Shown: positions 1-10,640, counted from the stretch's first letter. The stretch is 36,746 nucleotides of DNA from Verrucomicrobiota bacterium (GCA_026398065.1 JAPLTR010000727.1:2586-39331), one strand, 5' to 3'. The notes: generated from the sequence alone by a model not told the origin. Numbers and translations are program-made.

Positions 1-65
1 ATTTAACTAATATCGCCTAAATCCGGCCCCATCTGTGCGTGCGGCGCCTGCTCCCTCAATTCACT

Positions 66-860
66 ATGAAATCCCTGAAAATCAAATTGTTGGCCGCCTC
101 CGCCGCCGCCCTTCTCGCGGTCAACTCCGCATTTGCCGGTGCCATGGTCGCAGGATTCAATTCGAACTCCATGGCCCGCAATGACGATGACTCGACCGGG
201 CTGGTGAGCATCGGGTTCAATATCAATTTTTTCGGCACCACCTACAACAATCTCTACGTCAATAACAACGGAAACCTCACCTTCAATACTCCGTGGGCGA
301 GCTGGGTTCCGTTCAACTTGTACACCACCGGTGTGCCGATCATTGCGCCCTTCTTTTCTGATGTCGACACCCGGGCCACGGCCTCGGCGGTCACGCAATA
401 CGGTGCCGGCACCTTTGCCGGCCACAACGCATTCGGCGCCACGTGGAACGGGGTCGGCTACTACAGCCAGCAGTCAAATCCCCTGAATAAATTCCAAGTC
501 CTGTTGGTCGACCGTAGCGACCTCTTGGACGGCGATTTCGACATCTATTTTAACTACGACCAGATCCTCTGGGATCACGGCGCCGCCACCCCGGAATCCG
601 CGCTGGCCGGTTTCTCCAATGGCACGGCGGAAGACAGCTACCAACTGGCCGGTTCGGGTGTCGCCAACGCGTTCAAGGACACCTCTCTCGCGACCAGCTT
701 GGTCGGCCACAGCAATGTGGGCGTAAACGGTCGCTACCTGCTCCTGGTCCGCAATGGTCTCGTTTATAGCAATCCGACCCTGGTGCCGGACAGCACCTCC
801 ACCCTGGGTCTCTTGAGCCTCGCCTTCGCCGGTTTGCTCGCCTTCCGCCGTCGTCGCTGA
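66..860 (+). CDS. Exported NIDO-domain protein with VPDSG-type CTERM anchor
   Basis: Predicted secreted, surface-associated protein of 264 residues. I chose the ATG at 66 over the track's GTG at 39 because it opens directly into a signal peptide (MKSLKIKLLAASAAALLAVNSAFA, cleavage near residue 24). The body from about residue 45 to 215 resembles the extracellular nidogen (NIDO) domain: it has the segment GFNINFFGTTYNNLYVNNNG followed by PIIAPFFSDVDTR. The C-terminus is VPDSTSTLGLL, then a hydrophobic helix, then FRRRR. This is the tripartite layout of the VPDSG-CTERM exosortase signal, with Thr where Gly is usual. By family knowledge such proteins are exported, processed by an exosortase and tied to extracellular polymer or the cell surface. 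The binding partner is unknown and no exosortase gene is in the window. There is no Shine-Dalgarno sequence. A strong hairpin follows, so this is probably a monocistronic unit. Confidence 0.85.
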   Translation: MKSLKIKLLAASAAALLAVNSAFAGAMVAGFNSNSMARNDDDSTGLVSIGFNINFFGTTYNNLYVNNNGNLTFNTPWASWVPFNLYTTGVPIIAPFFSDVDTRATASAVTQYGAGTFAGHNAFGATWNGVGYYSQQSNPLNKFQVLLVDRSDLLDGDFDIYFNYDQILWDHGAATPESALAGFSNGTAEDSYQLAGSGVANAFKDTSLATSLVGHSNVGVNGRYLLLVRNGLVYSNPTLVPDSTSTLGLLSLAFAGLLAFRRRR

Positions 861-891
861 TCGCCACAACCGGCCCCACTCCACTTCCCGA

Positions 892-931
892 ACAGCAAAA
901 GGGCGAGACCACGGTCTCGCCCTTTTGCTGT
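892..931 (+). terminator. Perfect 19-bp hairpin terminator after the NIDO gene
   Basis: The arms ACAGCAAAAGGGCGAGACC and GGTCTCGCCCTTTTGCTGT are exact reverse complements separated by AC, so a four-base CACG loop closes an 18-bp stem. It starts about 30 bases after the stop codon. The short T and A runs lie inside the stem rather than after it, so it could act on either strand, but only the plus-strand gene ends here. Confidence 0.8.
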
Positions 932-1030
932 ATAAGTATACCTGCCCCCTCGGCGCGCCTCCGTAACATCCACCTCCCACGGGTCGATTATGGGTTTGAG
1001 GTGACTGCCCACCCTTGAAGAAACTTGCCC

Positions 1031-2845
<1,815 letters not shown>

Positions 2846-2860
2846 ACTCCTCCCGCTCCC

Positions 2861-4090
2861 ATGCCCCGCCCTCCCGCCTCCGCCCTCGACCGCCGCCGCT
2901 TTCTTCAAACCTCGGGGCTGCTGGTCACCGGGCTGGCTCTGGGCCGTTCGCTCGGCCGCGCCGCGGAGCGCGTCACGCTGCCCTTTGCCAACGGTGGCCG
3001 CGAGCTCGTCGCCTATCCGCAGAAGCGTCCGCTGATCGTGCTGACCAGCCGGCCGCCCCAGCTGGAGACCCCGTTTTCCGTGTTCAACGAGGGCACGATC
3101 ACGCCCAACGACGCGTTCTTCGTCCGCTACCACCACAGCAACCACCCGACCTCGGTCGACCGCGCCGCCTTCCGCCTCCGCGTGCGCGGGAAGGTCAACA
3201 CCGAGCTCACCCTCTCCCTCGACGACCTGAAGCGCCTCGCCCCCCCGGTGGACGTGGTCGCCGTCAACCAGTGCTCGGGCAACAGCCGCGGCTTTTTCAA
3301 TCCGCGCGTCAACGGCGGCCAGCTCGGCCACGGCGCCATGGGCAACGCCCGCTGGACCGGCGTGCCCCTCCGCACCGTCCTGGAAAAGGCCGGGGTCGCC
3401 GCCGGCGCGCGCCAGGTGGCGTTCAACGGCCTCGACACCCCGCTCCTCGAGGCCACCCCCGACTTCGTCAAGGCCCTCGACGTCGACCACGCCCTCGACG
3501 GCGAGGTGATGCTCGCCTGGGCGATGAACGGCGCGGACCTGCCCATGCTCAACGGCTACCCGCTCCGCCTCGTCGTGCCCGACTACTTCGGCACCTACTG
3601 GGTGAAACACGTCAACGATATCGAGGTCTTGGATACGGTGTTCACCGGCTTCTGGATGGCCACCGGCTACCGCCTGCCGGACAATCCCAGCCACTCGGTC
3701 GAGCCCGGCACCGCGGCGAAGAAGACGCTCCCGATCGCGCGCTTCACCATCCGGTCCTTCATCACCAGTGTCGCCGACGGCGCCACCCTGCCGGCGGACC
3801 GCGACACCGTCGTGCGCGGCATCGCCTTCGACAGCGGCCACGGCCTCCGCGAGGTCGCGTTCTCCAGCGACGAGGGCCGGAGCTGGCGCGCCGCGACCCT
3901 CGGCCCCGACCTCGGCCGGTATGGCTTCCGCGAATGGTCCGTCGCCTTCCGGCCCGGGCGACGCGGCCCGCACACGCTGATGGCGCGCGCCTTCAACCGC
4001 ATCGGCGAGACCCAGCCGCTCGAACCGCTCTGGAATCCCGCCGGCTACGCCCGCAACGTCGTCGAACCCGTCCGCGTGGAGGCCGTCTGA
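2861..4090 (+). CDS. sorA: Sulfite dehydrogenase-like molybdoenzyme (SorA type)
   Basis: Periplasmic molybdenum-cofactor oxidoreductase of the sulfite oxidase family, 409 residues. A twin-arginine signal lies at residues 10-30 (DRRRFLQTSGLLVTGLALG), consistent with export of a folded cofactor enzyme. The central Moco domain has the Mo-ligand Cys138 in VNQCSGNSRGFF, followed by GGQLGHGAMGNARWTGVPL, and later VPDYFGTYWVKHVNDIEV. The last roughly 110 residues form the immunoglobulin-like Mo-co dimerisation domain (FSSDEGRSWRAATLG). In characterised SorAB enzymes sulfite is oxidised to sulfate and electrons pass to a c-type cytochrome; the next gene, two bases downstream, is such a cytochrome. 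The substrate is inferred from the family; other SoxC/SorA-like enzymes use different S or N oxides. In this glycan-rich setting, sulfite from organosulfur breakdown is a plausible source. Confidence 0.88.
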   Translation: MPRPPASALDRRRFLQTSGLLVTGLALGRSLGRAAERVTLPFANGGRELVAYPQKRPLIVLTSRPPQLETPFSVFNEGTITPNDAFFVRYHHSNHPTSVDRAAFRLRVRGKVNTELTLSLDDLKRLAPPVDVVAVNQCSGNSRGFFNPRVNGGQLGHGAMGNARWTGVPLRTVLEKAGVAAGARQVAFNGLDTPLLEATPDFVKALDVDHALDGEVMLAWAMNGADLPMLNGYPLRLVVPDYFGTYWVKHVNDIEVLDTVFTGFWMATGYRLPDNPSHSVEPGTAAKKTLPIARFTIRSFITSVADGATLPADRDTVVRGIAFDSGHGLREVAFSSDEGRSWRAATLGPDLGRYGFREWSVAFRPGRRGPHTLMARAFNRIGETQPLEPLWNPAGYARNVVEPVRVEAV

Positions 4091-4092
4091 CC

Positions 4093-4467
4093 ATGAAACT
4101 CTCACTCCGCCCCGTCGCCCTCGCCCTCACGCTCGCCGCCGCCGGCCCCGCCGGCGCCCTCGAGATCACGCTCCCGGTCGAGCAGGTCCGCCTCGCCGAC
4201 TCCCCGCTCCCCGGCGCCGCCCTCGCGGGCGCACTCTGCTACACCTGCCACTCCGCCGAGTACGTGCTCTACCAGCCCACCTCCTCGCGCACGTATTGGA
4301 AGGCCACGGTGACCAAGATGCAGAAGACCTTCGCGGCCCCGATCCCGGACGACGCCATCGACCCGATCGTCGACTACCTCGTGAAGCTCTACGGCACCGA
4401 GACCCCGCCCGCGCCGGCCCCGGCCAGGCCCGCGGCCCCCGCGCCCGGCGGCGTTCCGCCGAAATAG
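4093..4467 (+). CDS. sorB: Small monohaem cytochrome c, SorB-like partner
   Basis: Periplasmic electron carrier of 124 residues. A signal peptide covers residues 1-22. There is a single haem-binding CYTCH motif (Cys49, Cys52, His53), and Met76 in VTKMQKTF is the likely sixth ligand. The tail from about residue 104 is rich in Pro and Ala (PAPAPARPAAPAPGG), probably a flexible linker. The ATG follows the sorA stop by two bases, so the two are almost certainly cotranscribed and work together: electrons from the molybdenum centre would reduce this haem. The assignment as SorB rests on position and the CxxCH/Met pattern, not on strong sequence identity. Confidence 0.85.
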   Translation: MKLSLRPVALALTLAAAGPAGALEITLPVEQVRLADSPLPGAALAGALCYTCHSAEYVLYQPTSSRTYWKATVTKMQKTFAAPIPDDAIDPIVDYLVKLYGTETPPAPAPARPAAPAPGGVPPK

Positions 4468-4489
4468 CGCGGGCGTATCCGCCGTCTGG

Positions 4490-6580
4490 TTACTTTTTCA
4501 GGTAGCCGTCGAGCCACTCGAAGATCGTCTGGTGCCACAGCTCGCTGTTCTGCGGCTTGAGCACCCAGTGGCCTTCGTCGGGGAAGCTGAGGAACTTCGA
4601 GGCGATCCCCTTCCGCTGCAGCGTCGTGAAGAGCGCCTGGCCCTCGCCGATGGGCACCCGGAAATCGAGCTCGTTGTGGATGATCAGCGTCGGCGTCTTG
4701 AAGTTCGCGGCGTACAGGTGCGGCGAGAACTTCGCGCTCGCATGGTTTTCCCACGGCTTGCCGTGCTCCCACTCGTCGAACCACACCTCCTCGGTCGTGC
4801 CGTACATCGAGTCGAAGTTGTACACGCCGTCGTGGTTCACGATGCACTTGAACTTGTCCGTGTGCCCGTTGAACCAGTTCATCATGTAGCCGCCGTAGCT
4901 CGCGCCCGCCGCCGCCATCCGCGTGGTGTCGACATACGGCTGCTGCTCCATGTGCGCGAGGCAGGCCATCAGGTCCTCGTAGACCTTCCCGCCCCAGTCG
5001 TGCGAAATTTCGTCGGTGAACTTCTGGCCGAAGCCCGTCGAGCCGCGCGGATTCGCCATCGAGACCACGTAGCCCTGCGCCGCCCAGACCTGCACGTTCC
5101 ACCGCGTGGACCACGAGTCGAGAAACGCGCTCTGCGGTCCGCCGTGCACCCAGAACACCAGCGGATACTTCTTCGCCGGATCGAACCCCGGCGGTTTCAC
5201 GATCCACAGCTGCACCGGTGTGCCGCCCGCGCCTTTCACGGTCACCGACTCGGGCTTCGCCAGCGCGAGCATGGCGAGCTGGTCGGCGTTGGTCCGCGTG
5301 AGCGTCTGCGGCGCCGCGTCCCCGAGCCGGAAGCGCGCGATCTCGGTCGGCTGGGTCAGGCGCTGCTGGGCAAACGCGATCCATTTCCCGTCCGCCGACA
5401 CCGACACGTCGCTGTTCACGCCGCCGGTCACGAGGCGTTTCACCTCGCCGCCCGTCACCGCCACGCTCCAGACCGGCTCCGCGGCATTTTCCTGCGCCTC
5501 GATGAACAGGCTCTTGCTGTCCGGCGCCCAAGTGAAGCTGCTCACCGACTGGTCCCACGCACCCGTGACGCTGCGGCGCTGGCCCGTCGCGCGGTCAAGC
5601 ACCCAGAGCGACCACTTGTCGGCCTCGAAGCCCGCGCGGGCCTGCGCCCGGTAGGCGAGCAGTTTCCCGTCCGGCGAAAACCGCGGCAACCCGTCCGCCG
5701 CCGCATTGCCCTCGGTGAGGTTCTTGCGTGCGCCCGTCGCGAGGTTCACGGACCAGACATCGTGGTTCGTGCTCCACGCCTGCTCGCGCAGCACCGCCGG
5801 CGGCGCGGAAAAGACGATTTCCTTGCCGTCCGGCGAAAACGCAAACTCATCGCCCGCGCTGAACGTGCTCGAGGTCGGCACCGCGTCGTTCTCGCCCGGG
5901 GTCACATCCCGCGGCTCGCCCGGCGTGCCGTCCGCCGCGATCGGCACGACGAAGAGGTGCTGGCGCTTGTCCTCCACCCACGAATCCCAGTGGCGGTAGA
6001 GCAGCTTCGTGAAGATCCGCGCCTTCACCTTGCTCTTGTCCCGCGCGTCCTGCTTTTCCTTGTTCAGCTTGTCGGACTCCTTGAAGGGCTTGTCCGAAAA
6101 TTCGGGAAACACCGCCGACACGAACGCCAGCGATTTCCCGTCTGGCGCCCACACGGCCTGGCCCGCGCCCGTCGAAAGGGTCGTGACCTTCCGCGGCTCG
6201 CCGCCGCCCACCGGCAGCAGGAAGATCTGGCCTTCACCATCGCGCGTGGACTCAAACGCGATCCACTTTCCGTCCGGCGACCAGCGCGGATGCGCATCGC
6301 GCTTCGGCGAGGCGGTGAGCTTGCGCGGCTCGCCGGAGCCGTCGGCGTTGATCACCCAGATGTCGGCGTTCGTGCGGTTCTCGTCCTTCAACACGTCCGT
6401 CACAACATAGGCGACGCGCGTGCCGTCGGGGGAGATCTGCGGATCGCTCACGCGTTTCAGGCGGAAGAGATCCTCCAGCTCGATCGGACGCGTCTGCGCC
6501 AGCACGGGCGAGACAAGCAAACCCGCGGCGCTCGCAAGCAGCGCCACGCAAAGTCGGCGATACCAAGGGGAGGTTTTCAT
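4490..6580 (-). CDS. Exported S9-family (prolyl oligopeptidase-type) serine peptidase
   Basis: Acylaminoacyl-peptidase/dipeptidyl-peptidase-like enzyme of 696 residues. It has a signal peptide at 1-29 (ending PVLAQ), a beta-propeller at about 35-430 built of repeated SPDGKxIAF/TolB-like blades, and a C-terminal alpha/beta hydrolase domain. The catalytic Ser561 lies in GASYGGYMMNWF, Asp639 in NELDFRVPIGEGQ and His671 in PDEGHWVLKP; the HGGPQ oxyanion motif is at about residue 479. All catalytic residues are intact and the length is normal for S9C proteins. The propeller restricts access, so short peptides are the expected substrates, in the periplasm. The gene converges on sorB with 22 bases between the stops, and there is no shared operon partner. 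There is no Shine-Dalgarno sequence before the ATG. I see no specific link to the neighbouring sulfite or sugar genes. Confidence 0.92.
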   Translation of the reverse strand: MKTSPWYRRLCVALLASAAGLLVSPVLAQTRPIELEDLFRLKRVSDPQISPDGTRVAYVVTDVLKDENRTNADIWVINADGSGEPRKLTASPKRDAHPRWSPDGKWIAFESTRDGEGQIFLLPVGGGEPRKVTTLSTGAGQAVWAPDGKSLAFVSAVFPEFSDKPFKESDKLNKEKQDARDKSKVKARIFTKLLYRHWDSWVEDKRQHLFVVPIAADGTPGEPRDVTPGENDAVPTSSTFSAGDEFAFSPDGKEIVFSAPPAVLREQAWSTNHDVWSVNLATGARKNLTEGNAAADGLPRFSPDGKLLAYRAQARAGFEADKWSLWVLDRATGQRRSVTGAWDQSVSSFTWAPDSKSLFIEAQENAAEPVWSVAVTGGEVKRLVTGGVNSDVSVSADGKWIAFAQQRLTQPTEIARFRLGDAAPQTLTRTNADQLAMLALAKPESVTVKGAGGTPVQLWIVKPPGFDPAKKYPLVFWVHGGPQSAFLDSWSTRWNVQVWAAQGYVVSMANPRGSTGFGQKFTDEISHDWGGKVYEDLMACLAHMEQQPYVDTTRMAAAGASYGGYMMNWFNGHTDKFKCIVNHDGVYNFDSMYGTTEEVWFDEWEHGKPWENHASAKFSPHLYAANFKTPTLIIHNELDFRVPIGEGQALFTTLQRKGIASKFLSFPDEGHWVLKPQNSELWHQTIFEWLDGYLKK

Positions 6581-6700
6581 GGGCCAAGAATGACGCGCCG
6601 CCCCGGGGCGCCGCCAGTCCGATTTTCAGTTCCCCGGCACCGGGCCGCACAAAGAAGTTTTATAGCGTCCCCCGCTCCGCCGCCCAAATGGGCACCCTGC

Positions 6701-7552
6701 TCACACCCGGTAAAAGCTCTCCGCGTTGCGCACGTAGAGCCGGTGCAGTTCGTCCGGCGAGCTGCCCTTGAGCGCCTCGTCGAGCGTCGCCACCCAGCGG
6801 GGGTAGTCGGCCGCCTGCGTGCTCACCGGCCAGTCGCCGCCATACATCACCCGGTCAAACCCGAAGCAGTCGAACACGTGGTCGAGGTACGGTCTCAGGT
6901 CGGCCGGTTTCCACTTTGCATGGTCTGCCTCCGTCACCAGCCCGCTGACCTTGCACCACACGTTCTTTATTTTCGACAACTCGCGGAGCTCCGCGCGCCA
7001 GGGATCGAGCAGGCCCGCTTTGATGTCGGGTTTGGCGATGTGATCGAGGATGAAGCGCACGTTGGGACACTGGCGCACGAGCTTGATCGTGTTGGCGAGC
7101 TGCCGGTGGTTGACACAGATGTCGAAGCTCAGCCCATGCGCGTGCAGCGACTGCACGCCGCGCACAAACCCCGGTCTCAGGCAAAACTCCGGGTCCGCCT
7201 CAAACTGGATGATCCGCCGGATCCCCTTCACGCGCGGATTCGCCGCCAGCCGTGACAGGGCGTCGCCCGCCGCCTCGCCCTGTTCGAGCGGCGCCCACGG
7301 CACGATCCCGCGGATGCGCGGATCGGCCCGCGCCACCTCGGTCACCCAGTCCGCCTCCGCCTGAAACTGGGCGGGATCACACTCGCACTGGAGAAAGACC
7401 ATCTTCGCCACGGCCACCGGCCCGCACGCGCGGCGGTAGTCCTCGATGAAATGGTTGCGGTTGAGCGGCGGCACCCCCGCGAGCCACGGATAGCGCAGCC
7501 GGCCGAGGTCCCAGAGGTGCAGGTGCGTGTCGACGATCGGAAACTGGGGCAT
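6701..7552 (-). CDS. Amidohydrolase (COG3618-type sugar lactonase-like)
   Basis: TIM-barrel metal-dependent hydrolase of 283 residues in the amidohydrolase_2 family. The N-terminal metal motif is DTHLHLWD (His10, His12). ILDHIAKPD at about residue 173 and GGDWPVS at about 237 supply the later His and Asp positions. There is no signal peptide, so it is cytoplasmic. Family members of COG3618 include L-fucono-1,5-lactonase, L-rhamnono-lactonase and L-galactono-lactonase. It is the last gene of the dehydrogenase-SDR-lactonase set, 44 bases after the SDR stop. In that context it would open the lactone formed when a dehydrogenase oxidises L-fucose, L-galactose or a similar sugar. The exact sugar is not readable from the sequence. 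Confidence 0.82.
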   Translation of the reverse strand: MPQFPIVDTHLHLWDLGRLRYPWLAGVPPLNRNHFIEDYRRACGPVAVAKMVFLQCECDPAQFQAEADWVTEVARADPRIRGIVPWAPLEQGEAAGDALSRLAANPRVKGIRRIIQFEADPEFCLRPGFVRGVQSLHAHGLSFDICVNHRQLANTIKLVRQCPNVRFILDHIAKPDIKAGLLDPWRAELRELSKIKNVWCKVSGLVTEADHAKWKPADLRPYLDHVFDCFGFDRVMYGGDWPVSTQAADYPRWVATLDEALKGSSPDELHRLYVRNAESFYRV

Positions 7553-7596
7553 GGGATGAGGGTGAAATTAAAAAATGGATACGCCCTGCGCCGCGC

Positions 7597-8424
7597 CTAC
7601 CGCGTCCCGGCGATCTTCGTGTTCTGGCCGAGCCCCTCGGGACCGAGGCCGTTGTAGCCGCCGTCCACCGGCAGATCCGTGCCCGTGATGAACGCCGCGT
7701 CGTCGCTCAGGAGGAACAGCACCGGCCCGGCGATCTCCACCGGGTGCCCCATCCGCCCGAGCATGTGAAACTGGCCCCACACCGGGTCGTAGGTCGCGCG
7801 GTCCCCGCCCGCCGCCTTGTCGACCTCCCGCGTCCAGATCCATCCCGGGCTCACGCTGTTGACGCGGATGCGATGCGGCGCGAGATCGAGAGCGGCGCAG
7901 CGCGTGAGCTGGGCCACCGCGCCCTTGGCCATGTTATAGGTCCAGCGGTTCGGCTGCGCGATCCAGGCGGAAATGCTCGACACGTTCACGATCGCCCCGC
8001 CGCCCTGCCGCTTCATGGGCTCCGCCACCGACTGAGTGAGCAACGCGAAGGCCACCGGCCCCACGCCGAACGACCGCGCAAAATCCGCCGCCGTCGCGTC
8101 GAGCCCCTTCGCGAGAAACGAAAACGCATTGTTCACCAAACAATCCACGCGCCCATGTCGCGCGAGGGTCTGCGCGACCAAGTCCCGGCAGAAATTTTCG
8201 TCCGCCAGGTCCCCGGCCACGATCAGCGGCGCAAACCCTGCCGCCGCGAACGCCGCGCGCCCCTCCTCCACATCCGCCGGCAGCCCGCTCACGACGACCT
8301 CCGCCCCTTCGCGCAGCAGTTCCACTGCGATGGCCAGACCGATGCCGTGGGTGGCGCCGGTCACGAGCGCGACTTTGCCGTGGAAACGCCGGGCGACGGG
8401 AGTGCGGGTGGGAGCGGTGATCAT
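7597..8424 (-). CDS. Short-chain dehydrogenase/reductase, sugar oxidation candidate
   Basis: Classical SDR of 275 residues. The cofactor motif TGATHGIG is at 22-29, NNA at 98-100, and the catalytic Ser150, Tyr163 and Lys167 lie in NVSS and YNMAK. The C-terminal substrate segment ends with TGTDLPVDGGYNG, as in many NAD(P)-dependent sugar and polyol dehydrogenases. Its ATG overlaps the stop of the upstream zinc dehydrogenase (ATGA, 8421-8424), which implies translational coupling. Between an MDR enzyme and a lactonase, likely roles are L-fucose (or L-galactose) 1-dehydrogenase, or a later keto-deoxy-aldonate dehydrogenase. Which one cannot be decided from sequence alone. Confidence 0.88.
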   Translation of the reverse strand: MITAPTRTPVARRFHGKVALVTGATHGIGLAIAVELLREGAEVVVSGLPADVEEGRAAFAAAGFAPLIVAGDLADENFCRDLVAQTLARHGRVDCLVNNAFSFLAKGLDATAADFARSFGVGPVAFALLTQSVAEPMKRQGGGAIVNVSSISAWIAQPNRWTYNMAKGAVAQLTRCAALDLAPHRIRVNSVSPGWIWTREVDKAAGGDRATYDPVWGQFHMLGRMGHPVEIAGPVLFLLSDDAAFITGTDLPVDGGYNGLGPEGLGQNTKIAGTR

Positions 8425-9440
8425 GGGGTGAGGATGCACTTGAGGTCGGTGCCGCGGGCCGCGAGCGCCCGGTCGAAGGCCGTGGTGCCGTCGGCCAGCG
8501 CAAACCGCGTCGTCCACGTGCGCGCGTCGACCCGCCCCGTGCTCATCCAGTCGAGCGCAAGGCGCAGGTCGTCGAGCCTTGCCGCATAGCTGCCGAAAAT
8601 CTGTTTCTCCGGCAGCGTGACCCCGAAGCTGTCGAGCGTCAGCGGATTCTCGTGCAGTCCGATCCACACCGCCGCCCCGCCCGGTCGCACCACCTCCAGC
8701 GCCGAGCGCTTGGTCGCCGCGCCGCCCACCGCATCGACCGCGAGGTCCGCACCCTCGCCGCCGGTCTCCTCGCGCACGATCGCCTCGAGATCGCCCGTGC
8801 GCGGATTCACGACGCGCATCGCGCCCAGCCGCTTCGCGACCGCCAGCCGGTCGTCGCTCAGATCCGCCACGATTGTCCTCGCTCCGCGCAGCACCTGCAG
8901 CGCCTGCTGGCAAAACAGCCCGATCGGCCCCGCGCCGACGATCACCACGACTTCCGCGCGCAAATGCGCCGTCAGCCGCGCCACGTGCACGCCGTTGCCC
9001 AGCGGTTCGGCGAGACAGGCTTCCTCGGCGGTGAGGGTGTCCGGCCACGGCAACAGGCAGCGCGCCGGCGCATTGACCCGTTCCGCAAACGCCCCGGGCC
9101 GGTTCATCCCAAAGATCTGCCGCGTCGCGCACAGGTGCGTGTCGCCGCGCGCACAGCGCACGCACCGGAGGCACGGCACGAGCGCGTTGCACACCACCCG
9201 CGCACCCGGCGCCCAATCCCTCACCTCCGACCCGCAGGTTTCCACGACGCCGCAAAATTCATGACCCAGCACCAGCGGCGGGGGACGACGCGGACTGCGG
9301 AGCTTGAACGCCTCCAGTTCGCTCCCGCAGATCCCGCACGCCGCTACGCGCAGGGTCACCTCGTCGGCGGCCGGCGACGGCGGCGCAGGAACGTCGGCCA
9401 TTTCCATCCGGCCGAACTCGGGGTAGAGCAGCGCGCGCAT
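8421..9440 (-). CDS. Zinc-dependent medium-chain alcohol/polyol dehydrogenase
   Basis: MDR-superfamily NAD(P) dehydrogenase of 339 residues. I use the ATG at 9440 rather than the track's upstream start, because the extra 46 residues are low-complexity and MRALLYPEFG is a typical MDR N-terminus. Catalytic zinc ligands are expected at Cys38 (ACGICGSE) and His60-Glu61 (GHE). The structural zinc lobe is intact with Cys90, Cys93, Cys96 and Cys104. The Rossmann motif is VVIVGAGPIGLF (about 165-176). It resembles threonine, sorbitol and L-galactonate dehydrogenases. It is the first gene of a three-gene minus-strand unit, and its stop overlaps the SDR start. L-galactonate or a related aldonate or alditol is a plausible substrate; this is inference from context. 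Confidence 0.88.
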   Translation of the reverse strand: MRALLYPEFGRMEMADVPAPPSPAADEVTLRVAACGICGSELEAFKLRSPRRPPPLVLGHEFCGVVETCGSEVRDWAPGARVVCNALVPCLRCVRCARGDTHLCATRQIFGMNRPGAFAERVNAPARCLLPWPDTLTAEEACLAEPLGNGVHVARLTAHLRAEVVVIVGAGPIGLFCQQALQVLRGARTIVADLSDDRLAVAKRLGAMRVVNPRTGDLEAIVREETGGEGADLAVDAVGGAATKRSALEVVRPGGAAVWIGLHENPLTLDSFGVTLPEKQIFGSYAARLDDLRLALDWMSTGRVDARTWTTRFALADGTTAFDRALAARGTDLKCILTP

Positions 9441-9590
9441 CGGCGACCATTCCACGCAACGACCGCGCCGAGGCCAGACGATTTCCTCTGAATATTCTCG
9501 CGCCCCGCGCGTCCCGATTTTCTTCCTCCGACGTTTTCCGCTTTCGACACGCCGGCTTTCGCCAATTGTGCTGGGCATCGCCTACCCCGC
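9441..9590. promoter_or_regulatory. Divergent intergenic region, dehydrogenase cassette / methyltransferase
   Basis: 150 bases between two divergent start codons must hold promoters for both directions. The only AT-rich spot is around the palindrome GAATATTC at 9490-9497. No convincing -35/-10 pair or ribosome-binding site is visible on either strand. Confidence 0.4.
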
Positions 9591-10631
9591 ATGACCTCTC
9601 CCCTCGATCTAACCCGCTCCCCCGACACCGATCCGCTCGCGATCTACCGCTATCGCGACGGTCTCTACGCCGTCGACCTGCTCACGGCGGCCATCACCGA
9701 ATTCGATTTCTTCACCTGGCTCGGCGCCCATCCCTCCGACCACGCCGCGATCTGCCGCGAATTCGCGCTCACCGCGCGCCCCGTCGACGTGATGCTCACA
9801 CTTTTCACCGCCAACGGGTTCATCCAACGCGGTGACGACGGCGTCTTCACTGTCACTCCTCTGTCCCGCGAGCACCTCGTCAGCACCTCGCCCTATTTCC
9901 TCGGCCCGTACTACGCCTCCCTCAAGGAACGGCCCGTCGTGAAGGATTTCGTCACGATCCTGCGCACCGACAAGCCCGCCAACTGGGGCAGCTACAAGAC
10001 CGAAAAGACCTGGACCGAGGCGATGCTCACCGACGAGTTCGCCACCACGTTCACCGCCGCGATGGACTGCCGCGGCTTCACCCTCGGGCCCGCCCTGGCA
10101 CGGAAAATCCCCGCCGCCGGCCGGACGCGGCTCCTCGATATCGCGGGCGGTTCCGGCATCTATGCCTGCGCCATCGTGGCGCAGCACCCGCACCTCACGG
10201 CCACGGTTTTCGACCGCCCGCCGGTCGATGGTATTGCGCGGCGCATGATCGCGAAGCGCGGCTACGCCAACCGCGTGTCGGTCGTCGCCGGCGACATGTT
10301 CGCCGATCCTCTCCCTGCCGATCACGACATCCACCTGTTTTCCAACGTCATTCACGACTGGGACGTCGCCAAGGTCCGTCCGCTCCTCGCCGCCTCCTTC
10401 GCCGCGCTCCCGGCCGGCGGCCTGCTCGTGATCCACGACGCCCACCTCAACGCCACCAAGACCGGCCCGCTCCCCGTCGCCGCCTACTCCGCGCTGCTGA
10501 TGAGCGTGACCGAGGGGAAGTGCTACTCGGTCGCCGAAATGGAAACCCTGCTCACGGAGGCCGGTTTCCGCTCCTTCACGTTCGCCGAGACCGCCGCCGA
10601 CCGCAGCCTCCTCACGGCGCTGAAGCCGTGA
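9591..10631 (+). CDS. SAM-dependent O-methyltransferase (methyltransferase_2 family)
   Basis: Cytoplasmic class I methyltransferase of 346 residues. An N-terminal winged-helix dimerisation domain (about 15-95) precedes the catalytic domain. Motif I is LLDIAGGSGIYA (181-192), the acidic residue binding SAM ribose lies in TVFDRP (about 205-210), and HLFSNVIHDWD (248-258) matches the segment with the catalytic His of acetylserotonin/hydroxyindole-type O-methyltransferases. The substrate is unknown; small phenolic or secondary-metabolite hydroxyls are usual for the family. It stands alone between a divergent operon and a convergent sulfatase, with only 9 bases to the sulfatase stop, so the neighbours give no clue to its pathway. 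Confidence 0.88.
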   Translation: MTSPLDLTRSPDTDPLAIYRYRDGLYAVDLLTAAITEFDFFTWLGAHPSDHAAICREFALTARPVDVMLTLFTANGFIQRGDDGVFTVTPLSREHLVSTSPYFLGPYYASLKERPVVKDFVTILRTDKPANWGSYKTEKTWTEAMLTDEFATTFTAAMDCRGFTLGPALARKIPAAGRTRLLDIAGGSGIYACAIVAQHPHLTATVFDRPPVDGIARRMIAKRGYANRVSVVAGDMFADPLPADHDIHLFSNVIHDWDVAKVRPLLAASFAALPAGGLLVIHDAHLNATKTGPLPVAAYSALLMSVTEGKCYSVAEMETLLTEAGFRSFTFAETAADRSLLTALKP

Positions 10632-10640
10632 GGCCCCGAC

